DNA of 45,309 nt from Planctomycetia bacterium TMED53. Its GTDB lineage: Bacteria; Planctomycetota; UBA8108; UBA1146. Positions 34,103-43,000 of the stretch are shown here, piece by piece. Position 1 is the first letter of the stretch. The number at the start of each line of letters is the position of its first letter. A model generated the notes under the pieces. It saw only the letters and a program-made list of their open reading frames with translations. It had not been told where the DNA came from and ran no database searches. The translations under genes and the position numbers were made by a program. Where the stretch lies: assembly GCA_002167285.1 (NCBI GenBank), contig NHDG01000063.1:1-45309 (forward strand), written 5' to 3'.

Positions 34103-35869
34103 TCAGGGGCACGCAGCGCCGTAGCTTTCACAGCCGAGTAGAGCACCCTCAGGATCAGGTCCACAACCGGGAAACGGCTCAGCAGGTAAAGCTCCGCCGC
34201 TAAATAACGCTGCAAGCTTGAATACCGCATCTGCGATATTTACGATCTCATCGTCATTGGCATCGCAAGCGTCATCGCAAGACACCGGTATTTGGCCGAA
34301 GAGATAATTCAATGAAACGATGGCGTCAGCAATGTTAAAGATCCCATTGCCACTGCAGTCACCTCTTACAAAGTCAGAATCCTGACATTCATCAGGGATT
34401 CCATTTTGATCCTGATCTTGACTTTGACCACTAGTGACATCGCAAACATCTAATGTCCCATTTCCATTGCAATCCAAACCACTTCCAGCAGTGATCTGAC
34501 AACTATCGAGGGCTCCATCCAAATCACAATCGATCGTTGGATCCAGAGCGATAGCACACTGATCGATCCCCCCGTCTTGATCACAATCTACTGCGACACC
34601 GGAGTTGATTGCGCAATCGTCTGGGAACCCGTCAAGGTCACAGTCAACAGCAGATCCCGCTGCAACCTCGCAGCTATCCAAAAGGCCATCTTGATCACAA
34701 TCGGTGGCGATTCCCTGGTTGACGGCACACAAATCAGGAAACTCATCCAAATCACAATCTGCTGCAGATCCAGTAGCGATCTCACATGAATCCAAAAGCC
34801 CATCTTGGTCGCAATCCCCTGCAACTCCCTGGCTAACCGCGCAAGAATCTAGCAATCCATCAAGATCACAATCCTGAGCACTACCCGAAGCTAATTGGCA
34901 TACGTCTAAGGAGCCGTCTAAGTCACAATCACCCGATTGCAACTGGCATATATCTGGAATCCCATCCCCATCGCAATCATCCACGGCTCCGTTTGCGATA
35001 GAGCAGCTGTCGGGAATCCCATCCATATCGCAATCCTGCTCCTGGGCTTGTGCCACTTCACAATCATCAGGAATCCCATCGAGATCACAATCTTGACTTA
35101 ATCCATCGGCAATAGCGCAGGAATTGAGTGTTCCATCAAGGTCACAATCCAAGTCAGGTTGGCAGACATCAGGAATCTGATCCGAATTACAATCCAACTC
35201 ACACGAATCCGGGATCCCATCTTGATTACAATCAGGTGCGGTCGAACTGTAACCGCACTCATCTGGGACACCATCGAAATCACAATCTTGACTGGTTCCA
35301 TTTTGCAAATCTTCGGCATCAGGAATGCCATTGAGATTGCAATCGGTGATGAATTCGATGGTCGCCGTGCTTGTTACTGGAACAACTTCTATTCCAGCCA
35401 TCACCACTAAAATCTCGACTGCAGGAGTGTGAAGATTTGCGGAAAACTGGAGCTGAGTTGTGCCCGCTGCATTGGGATTGACATCGTAAGTTGCAATGAT
35501 CAATTCCCGATCCGTGCCCGCAACAAGATCTGTGATGGGTGGAATCAGATCGAAGAGGCAACCAACGATGAATCCGCCTCCACCGATGGGCTCCATATCC
35601 ATCATCAAATAATCGGGAGAAACTCCCCCAAGGGTCGCATCCTCCAGATGGATTCCTCTTTCGATACTCGTCATCGTCAATAATGCTGGATCATGGGAAA
35701 CGCCGAAGGAGAACGCCTCGCAGTCCATGTCGTGATCGAGAAGGGCTCTGACGACAACTGGAAGTCCAGGGCTTGCTGTGGCGTCGGTCAGCCTCAGCTC
35801 TGCAGTTGGATTTTGCGCCTGAATCGGGGCTGCTAGACAGCAAAGCAATATCACCGACAAATACTTCAT
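34103..35869 (-). CDS. Secreted protein: cohesin-like domain, 18 DCDxDG repeats, dockerin
   Basis: The protein has 588 residues; GGGAG precedes the ATG and a signal peptide ends near APIQAQ. Residues 20-170 form an all-beta region starting TAELRLTDATASPGLPVVV with FSFGVSHDPALLTM and ELIIATYDVN, which resembles the cohesin fold (a dockerin-binding or carbohydrate-binding relative); this is inference. About 18 repeats of the type DCDLDGLLDSCEIATGSAA (19 residues, period 57 bases) follow, each with a Ca-binding-like loop and two Cys. The last about 85 residues are a dockerin pair (FVRGDCSGNGIFNIADAIVS, DANDDEIVNIADAVFKLAAL) ending CGPDPEGALLGCESYGAACP. A protein carrying both partner domains could self-assemble. 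Confidence 0.8.
   Translation of the reverse strand: MKYLSVILLCCLAAPIQAQNPTAELRLTDATASPGLPVVVRALLDHDMDCEAFSFGVSHDPALLTMTSIERGIHLEDATLGGVSPDYLMMDMEPIGGGGFIVGCLFDLIPPITDLVAGTDRELIIATYDVNPNAAGTTQLQFSANLHTPAVEILVVMAGIEVVPVTSTATIEFITDCNLNGIPDAEDLQNGTSQDCDFDGVPDECGYSSTAPDCNQDGIPDSCELDCNSDQIPDVCQPDLDCDLDGTLNSCAIADGLSQDCDLDGIPDDCEVAQAQEQDCDMDGIPDSCSIANGAVDDCDGDGIPDICQLQSGDCDLDGSLDVCQLASGSAQDCDLDGLLDSCAVSQGVAGDCDQDGLLDSCEIATGSAADCDLDEFPDLCAVNQGIATDCDQDGLLDSCEVAAGSAVDCDLDGFPDDCAINSGVAVDCDQDGGIDQCAIALDPTIDCDLDGALDSCQITAGSGLDCNGNGTLDVCDVTSGQSQDQDQNGIPDECQDSDFVRGDCSGNGIFNIADAIVSLNYLFGQIPVSCDDACDANDDEIVNIADAVFKLAALFSGGALPAEPFPGCGPDPEGALLGCESYGAACP
34375..35340 (-). repeat. 57-base coding repeat array (DCDxDGxxDSC)
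   Basis: About 18 in-frame copies of a 57-base unit encode the 19-residue motif DCDLDGLLDSCAVSQGVAG and variants; a few copies are shorter. Each unit pairs an Asp-rich loop with two Cys. The array probably expanded by unequal exchange within the gene. Confidence 0.8.
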
Positions 35870-36015
35870 ACAGAGCTCCCGGAAACCACACTTTTAATAA
35901 TATGAGTCCAACCTCGCCTTTGATCATACCTACACAAGTACTAAAGGTGCATTCTCAACGTGGCGATAGAGACTGAATGTCAGGAAACTCAGGAGACAGA
36001 CGAGTTACCTCGGAC

Positions 36016-36052
36016 AAAAAAAATGAAGTGAAGAAAATCTCTTCACTTCATT
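36016..36052 (-). terminator. Intrinsic terminator of the MauG-type gene
   Basis: Read leftward, a 13-bp stem AATGAAGTGAAGA with TCTTCACTTCATT (loop of five bases) is followed by a run of T (36023-36016). It lies about 29 bases downstream of the leftward gene ending at 36081. Confidence 0.88.
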
Positions 36053-36080
36053 CTTCCTAAATCTTTCATCGTGCTTCTGC

Positions 36081-37655
36081 TCAGTTCAGGCACTCTAGAA
36101 GGTCGGGGGTTAGATCAGGACCTTCAGATAGCTCAGATGGAGCAGGCAATGGCTCAGCTCCATTAAAAAGCCTTGCTAACAGGCGCACAGAATCAGCGAT
36201 GTTGATTTCGCCATCATCATTCGTGTCGGCAGCGTCAGCGCACAAGATCACTTCATTATCGAACAGGTACTGGAGACCATTGATCACATCACTGATATCA
36301 ACAGTACCATCCTGATTGATATCACCCCTTCTGAAATAAACAGGCATCGTAGGATGATCAAATGGCGGCAGTGCGTTTTCTGCTCGTGGATCTGTCAGAG
36401 ATTCAAGAAACTCCACAAGATCGAGTCTTGCGCCCAGAGGCAAATTTAATGGTGGGGTTTGCGGTCCTTGTTCGGGATTCTGGAAATCGCCACCAACATT
36501 GTAGAAGTTGACCACGTCCAGCAAGGTTTCCTTGCCTCCGTTGTGAAAGAAGGGCGCCCGGAGTGCCACATTTCGCAATGGTGGAGTTTTGAATCGCCCC
36601 CTGTCGATTTCATTCCCTGTGACTTGGAAGCGTCCCACGTCCTCATTTTCAGGCCGCACGCCAATATCATGAAACACATTGTCGCTTAAGAAAGGGCCGC
36701 CATGGCAAGGAAGGCAGTTATTCAGAAAAACATTCAGGCCTTGCTGCTGATCCAGAGTTAGCGCATTGGGATTTCCATTGATGAACTGGTCAAATGGAGT
36801 CTGATCAGGAAGCAGAGTGCGCTCGTATGCGGCGATGGCAAAAGCAATCCGTTCAGCAGTGATATCGGGTGTTCCAAATGCCATTTCGAAAAGCGCTGGG
36901 TAATCGGGAAACTGCGCCAATGCGTTGACCATCGGTTGTGGAATATTGGTCGCAAATTGCAGAGGAATTGAAGCAATGAGCCTCGCTCTCACTTGATCCC
37001 AAGACCGGGTATCACAACCCATTTCAATCTCAGACAAAATAGGTTCCAACGCTTGCGCTTCGAGAGCACCACCTGCAGGAGTAGATCCCCCAGGTATGCT
37101 GACCGTACCCGTTTCAGGATCGATAAATTCTGGCCCAGATCTGCCATCCCAAAAAAGTCGTGGAGAGAACATCGCTCCGACCGTTGACTGGGATCTCCTT
37201 GCAGTAACCTGGCGCTCCATACCGAAGGCTCCCCCACCGAGAATAGCGCCATTACAGTCTTGAGCTTGGATGCCAATCGAACCAAACACATCATCAGCAT
37301 TACCAAAAACCCCGTCACTACCGGGATGGCGGGTTCCCTGGATCAAGCTCCGAGGGTCACTACCTCCTGCTTCGGGAAAGTGGCAAGAGCCACATGAAAC
37401 TGCACTGTCAGAGGACAACTGTGTTTCCCAAAACAGAAACTTGCCCAACAATTCCTTCTCCGGCGTACCCGGATTCTGTGGAGGCTGAGGAACTGGTGGC
37501 AGCGGAGGAATCGCTCCACCTGGTGGAGGTGGTGGCGGAGGAGGAGGTCCTTGGGAAAATCCATTTGTAGAGATACAAATCGAAAAGATGACAAAAGCCG
37601 TGACCCACGAATACTGTCTCAATTTATGAACGATTTCCCATGCCTGTAGTAACAT
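36081..37655 (-). CDS. Secreted MauG/cytochrome c peroxidase-like di-heme protein with dockerin
   Basis: The protein has 524 residues from the ATG at 37655, set by AAAAGGGG just upstream; a longer frame to 37733 is less likely. After a signal peptide (WVTAFVIFSICISTNGFSQ) a proline-rich run (PPPPPPPPPGG) leads to the two heme sites, CGSCH at 88-92 and CLPCH at 314-318, with the MauG/CcpA features GKFLFWETQLSSD, FSPRLFWDGRSG and FKTPPLRNVALRAPFFHNGG. It likely reduces peroxide or oxidises an unknown partner in the periplasm or outside. The last 85 residues are the dockerin pair (FRRGDINQDGTVDISDVING, DTNDDGEINIADSVRLLARL) with a modified tail ending PDLLECLN. Confidence 0.88.
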   Translation of the reverse strand: MLLQAWEIVHKLRQYSWVTAFVIFSICISTNGFSQGPPPPPPPPPGGAIPPLPPVPQPPQNPGTPEKELLGKFLFWETQLSSDSAVSCGSCHFPEAGGSDPRSLIQGTRHPGSDGVFGNADDVFGSIGIQAQDCNGAILGGGAFGMERQVTARRSQSTVGAMFSPRLFWDGRSGPEFIDPETGTVSIPGGSTPAGGALEAQALEPILSEIEMGCDTRSWDQVRARLIASIPLQFATNIPQPMVNALAQFPDYPALFEMAFGTPDITAERIAFAIAAYERTLLPDQTPFDQFINGNPNALTLDQQQGLNVFLNNCLPCHGGPFLSDNVFHDIGVRPENEDVGRFQVTGNEIDRGRFKTPPLRNVALRAPFFHNGGKETLLDVVNFYNVGGDFQNPEQGPQTPPLNLPLGARLDLVEFLESLTDPRAENALPPFDHPTMPVYFRRGDINQDGTVDISDVINGLQYLFDNEVILCADAADTNDDGEINIADSVRLLARLFNGAEPLPAPSELSEGPDLTPDLLECLN

Positions 37656-37920
37656 TAAACCCCTTTTCTTTGATACTCCATTGTATATCGCTGGGATCCA
37701 TTTGAAGAGGGCTAATCCCCCCATTTTTCGCATGAATCTAGAGATGCCCTCCTACTAGATTCAAAACAACGATAACCAACCTTGGTTTCGGGAATTTCTC
37801 CCTCCCCAAACTTTCATTTTTCTCAGGCAAAATCGGCACTCCGAAAAACAACTCCACTTGAGGAGGATCCCGTCTAGGGAATTTTCCGTTATCTTGTTGG
37901 GAAGAAATGGGGAATCTTCG

Positions 37921-39705
37921 ATGGACAGCACTCCTCTGCGCCCAAAAGACACCAACCAACAAAAGCTCAGGTCTCCATCCCGTGCAAATGAGCATGTCTG
38001 GAATCTCAGCTTCCCAATACTACTCGCATTAGTTCTCACGAGCTGTACGGCCGATCCTCAAACTCCCAACCTCGAATCGGAAAGTACCCAATTCCTCTTA
38101 TCCAGGGTCAGCAATCCTCAAATCGATTCCATTCTTCAACGCAATGGCTTCTCCTCTCCTGAATACATCACCGATGTCAAATCAACTGGAATGGCACTCA
38201 TTAACCTTCGAGGTTCAGGGCCAAAATGCCTTCTACTCACTTGTGGTTCAAATCTAGACCGGTGGAAGAACGGGCAACCAGGGTTCGATCCTTTGCTCTT
38301 CGAATTTTCATCAGATCTGCAGCTCAAACCGATTCCTGAAGCTGCGGGAATTCCTGCATTACGCTGGACTTCGAGCTGCGCAGCCGCAGATCTGGATGCT
38401 GACGGAGATGACGACCTACTACTCACGGGCTTGGACGGCTCGCTACTGCTAGAAAACGTCGATGGAAGATTTCGACCTGTGATCGATTCGGGAATCATCA
38501 CGTCTTCCTGGTGCACCAGTGCAGCATTCGCCGATCTCGACTTGGATGGTGATCTCGACATATTTATCTGTCGCTACCTGGATTTTCCTTTTGAAGCACC
38601 CCCAGTGAATGGAGAGGAATGGTCCTGCTTGTGGGAAAACCAGCCGGTTCTGTGCGGCCCAAGAGGACTTCCAGCAAACAGTGATTTAGTTTTTGAAAAC
38701 CTGGGAAACTGGAGATTCGCTGATCGAACTGCTGATTGGGGATTCGACAAAGCAACTCCGGGTTACGGCCTGGCAGTCACAGCCATGAACATGTTTGGTG
38801 ATGCCCATCCAGAGATCATCGTCGCCAACGACTCCACCCCAAATCACCTGTGGACAAGACGAGAGGATGGAACCTGGCTTGAGGATGGCCTTCTAGCAGG
38901 CTTGGGAGTGGACCAAGACGGGCAAGAACAAGCAGGAATGGGGATCGCGTTGGCTGGGATCTACCCACCAAACGGGCTCGATGTCGTGATCACCAACTTT
39001 GAAAGAGAGAGCGTTAACCTGTACGTAAATGAGGGATCAGGCACCTATAGGGACATCGCCACGAGCACCGGGATTTCAAATTTGACTCGGTCAGCACTCA
39101 GTTGGGGAATTGGAATCGCAGACTTCAATCTCGATGGACTTGCAGACATCATGATCAGTAATGGGCATGTGTACCCACAGGCTAATAGTGCTCCTGTTTC
39201 CCCTGGATACGGTCAATTCGATCAGTTGCTTTTAGGAATCCAAGATAATGATAAAAAGCTACGTTTCGAATCGGCAAAATCCATGATTCAAAATCCAAAA
39301 CGTCACGTCGGTCGCGGTCTTATTCTCGCAGACTTGGATGATGATGGAGACGTCGATGCCATTTCTTCAACACTGAATGGCGCACCTCAAATTTACCGAA
39401 ACAACTCAAATCCAAGATCCAATGAACTTCTCACCAGCGTCGTCATCAAATTAGATCAGCCTGGAAACAACCGTCAGGGGATTGGTTCTCTCGTAAAAGT
39501 CATCGACGCAAATCCACCTTTGAGCCTTCCAGTCCTAAGACAATCATCATTTCAATCTTCAGGAGTGGCTTCAGTGATATTCCCGTTGAAGACCATGCCC
39601 AATGAGAATCAGATTCAAGTCATCTGGCCTAATGGCACGACGGAAAATTTCCCTGTCACCTCTTCGACGATGACATTGAAAAAGGGGAGTGGTCAGAAAC
39701 CCTAA
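37921..39705 (+). CDS. FG-GAP lipoprotein with ASPIC/UnbV domain (CRTAC1-like)
   Basis: The protein has 594 residues from the ATG at 37921; the longer frame to 37858 lacks a better start. The lipobox is LVLTSC, with a basic N-terminus ahead of it. Several propeller motifs follow: ADLDADGDDDLLLTG, ADLDLDGDLDIFICRY, ADFNLDGLADIMISNGHVYP and ADLDDDGDVDAISS. The C-terminal about 100 residues match the ASPIC/UnbV region (PGNNRQGIGSLVKV, IQVIWPNGTTENFPV). Such CRTAC1-like proteins are common in planctomycetes and are probably surface or adhesion proteins; the ligand is unknown. Confidence 0.85.
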   Translation: MDSTPLRPKDTNQQKLRSPSRANEHVWNLSFPILLALVLTSCTADPQTPNLESESTQFLLSRVSNPQIDSILQRNGFSSPEYITDVKSTGMALINLRGSGPKCLLLTCGSNLDRWKNGQPGFDPLLFEFSSDLQLKPIPEAAGIPALRWTSSCAAADLDADGDDDLLLTGLDGSLLLENVDGRFRPVIDSGIITSSWCTSAAFADLDLDGDLDIFICRYLDFPFEAPPVNGEEWSCLWENQPVLCGPRGLPANSDLVFENLGNWRFADRTADWGFDKATPGYGLAVTAMNMFGDAHPEIIVANDSTPNHLWTRREDGTWLEDGLLAGLGVDQDGQEQAGMGIALAGIYPPNGLDVVITNFERESVNLYVNEGSGTYRDIATSTGISNLTRSALSWGIGIADFNLDGLADIMISNGHVYPQANSAPVSPGYGQFDQLLLGIQDNDKKLRFESAKSMIQNPKRHVGRGLILADLDDDGDVDAISSTLNGAPQIYRNNSNPRSNELLTSVVIKLDQPGNNRQGIGSLVKVIDANPPLSLPVLRQSSFQSSGVASVIFPLKTMPNENQIQVIWPNGTTENFPVTSSTMTLKKGSGQKP

Positions 39706-39736
39706 TATCAGAGTTTACATTTGCCGTCATCGGCTC

Positions 39737-39793
39737 TGCCTAACCTGTCATACCGACCAAATATCAACGTGTTTATTATGCCTAACATGACAA
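39737..39793 (+). promoter_or_regulatory. Pair of near-identical 15-mers 42 bases apart
   Basis: TGCCTAACCTGTCAT (39737) and TGCCTAACATGACAA (39779) match at 12 of 15 positions and are 42 bases apart, four helical turns, so they would face the same side of DNA. They lie in the AT-rich 295-base gap before the giant repeat gene. A regulator-binding pair is plausible, but nothing identifies the regulator. Confidence 0.35.
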
Positions 39794-40000
39794 TCAACAC
39801 CTGTCTAACGTATATACAAATTATTCAATTCTCCCCCTTGAGAAGTTGCTCAACAACCGGATCATTACAAGCTGTATAGTTGATTAAAGCAGTGAAAGAT
39901 CGGGATCAAAGATCACATAAGGCCATCGAGTGAGTGGCCAGGTGAAATCCGATTTAGTGCTGTTGCATATATTCTACTTAGCGAGTCGGAGAGTAATGTA

Positions 40001-43000
40001 ATGTCCAAACCACTACGGATTAACAAAGTCTATGGATTTAGCATGAACAAACTATTTCGAAGCATAGCCTACCTGTTCGTTTTTACCTTTTTGCCCATCT
40101 CTCTTTTTGCTGAGAACCACAAATGGTTAATCAGTGAAATCTACTCTAATGCGGATGGAACAATCCAATTTGTGGAGTTGGTTGACGATGGTGACGATCA
40201 AGGCCACATGATGGCCGGCACCACAATGTCCACAAATGAAACGAACTTCGTCTTTCCAGCGAATTTGCCGGGTGGATTTAGTACTGCTGGCAGGCGTATC
40301 CTGATTGCAACAGCAGCATTCGCGGCACTTCCCGGAGCACCTACTCCGGACTACACAATTCCTGACAACTTCTTAAGGATTTTTGGATCGACGCTCGTTC
40401 TCTCCGGATCTGGCGATGAAGTGAACTACGGAACTTTGCCCACTGATGGTGTGACTTCGATCAGTAGAAATGGCTCGCAAGCAACCAACAGCCCGAGAAA
40501 CTTCTTCAACCAGTCCGGATCGATCACCCCCCCCACGTCTGGCCCCGATTGCAACAATAATGGTGTACCTGATGAATCAGATCTCGCTTCAGGATCAAGC
40601 ACCGACTGCAATGGCGATCAAATTCCTGACGATTGCCAAGTGGCAGGAAATGATTGTAATCAGAATGGTGTACCGGATGAATGCGAAGGCGACTCTGACG
40701 GGGATGGTGTTCTCGATCCTTGTGACGGCTGCCCCCTTGATGCAACGGGTAGCGTTGATAGTGACGGTGACCAAGTTTGTGATCACGTGGACATCTGTGC
40801 TGGTTTTGATGATCGAATCGATACTGACGAAGATGGCCTCCCTGACGGTTGCGACACCTGTCCATTCGACCCCCATAACATGTCAAATCAATCGACTCCC
40901 TGTTGGGATGGCACCAACGATGAATGCTGGGGAGCCACTGTCATAGGCTTGGGAAATACCCCCATCGATAATACCGGATCTACAACTAGCCTAGGTAATG
41001 CATACCCCTTAGATCCAACAATGTGTGCGCCTTCTGACGTGGACATACTCGGCAGGGATATCTGGTTTAGTTACACACCACCATCTCACGGAATAGCGAT
41101 TTTTAGCACCTGTAATCTGGCGTCCTTCGACACCGAAATGGTCCTGTACTCTGGTCCTTGCAACAATCTCACACAAGTGGATTGCAACGGTGATTCAGCT
41201 GCAGCTTGTGATAATTTCACTGCAGAAATGCAATTTCCAGTCAGCGGTATGACGCGCTACCTGATTCGTCTTGGTGGTTGGAATGGGGAAGTTGGAACTG
41301 GTGATATCAACGTTACCTTTGTCAGCTCCACCGGTGGCTGCGCACTGACCGGCGATGCAGATAACGACGGCGTCTGTGACCCAGAGGACATCTGTAACGG
41401 CTTCAGCGACGCACTCGATGCGGATGGGGATGGGATGCCCGATGGTTGTGACCCTTGCCCCTTTGATTTCCTGAATGACTTCGATGGTGACGGATTGTGC
41501 TCCGACCAGGACCCTTGTCCTTTAGATCCTGACAATGATCTGGATCAAGATGGTGTCTGTGGAGATGAAGATCCATGCCCAAGCTTCCCATTAAACGACG
41601 GTCCAGACTTCGACCTCGACGGAATTTGCGACGAAGCTGATCCCGACGATGACAATGACGGTGTTTTGGATGGAGAAGATCTGAATCCGTTGGACCAGTT
41701 TAGCTGCCGAGACGCGGATTTGGACGGTTGCGATGACTGTGCGAATGGCCTCGATGACCCTGCTAACGATGGGGTCGATACCGATGGGGACAGCATTTGT
41801 AATCTGTCCGACGACGATGACGACAATGATGGTGTTCTAGACGCTTCAGACTCCAATCCATTAGACCCATTACTCTGCAGTGACCAAGACCAGGACGGCT
41901 GTGATGATTGCTCATCTGGTTCCTTTGACTTGGCAAATGATGGAACAGATACGGACTCTGACGGACTCTGTGACCTCGGAGACCCAGACCTCGATGGTGA
42001 CAACATCGAAAATGCTTGTGATCTAGATCAAACACCTGGAGATGACTGCAATGCAGACCTGATTCTGGATAGTTGCCAACTAGACGGAAATGACTGCGAT
42101 GGAAACTTAGTTCCGGATGATTGCCAAAGTGACTCTGATGGCGACTTGATTCCGGATATCTGTGACACCGACGATGACAATGATGGTGTTGAAGATTCCC
42201 AAGACTCCTCACCCAATGATCCGCTGATCTGCAGAGACGCAGATGGAGACGGTTGCGATGACTGTTCATCCGGAACAGACAATCCAGCTGCGGACGGCAC
42301 AGATACCGACAGTGATGGACTCTGCGATCTGGGAGATCTTGACGACGACGGCGATGGCGTAGCAGATACGTCTGACTCTGATCCTCTCAATGGGACCATC
42401 TGTAGAGACGTCGATGCTGATGGATGTGACGATTGCTCTTCAGGAACTGACAACCCAGCCGCCGATGGTACTGATACTGATTCCGATGGTACTTGTGACC
42501 TCGGCGATACCGATGACGATAACGACGGTATTGAAGATTCTGCAGACATCGCTCCCACCGACCCATTCATCTGTGGAGACTCTGATGGGGATGGCTGCGA
42601 CGACTGCTCTTCCGGTGTCTTCGATCCTCAAGCAGATGGAGCAGATACCGATGGCGATGGAGTTTGCGACGCGGCCGATCCGGACCTGGACGGCGATGGC
42701 ATTCCTAATGAATGCGATCTCGATCAAACCGGAGGCCTGGACTGCAATGGCGACCTTCTCGATGACAGTTGCCAACTGGAAGGGAACGACTGCAACTCAG
42801 ATGGAATTCCAGATGAATGCACCCTTGTAGGAAACGATTGTGATGGAGATCTCATCCTCGACAGTTGCCAACTGGACACCGACGAGGACGGAACCATCGA
42901 TACTTGTGACGATGACGACGACGGTGATGGCCTCGAGGACTCTCTCGATTCAGATCCGCTGAATCGATTCGTTTGTCAGGATTCAGATCTGGACGGTTGT

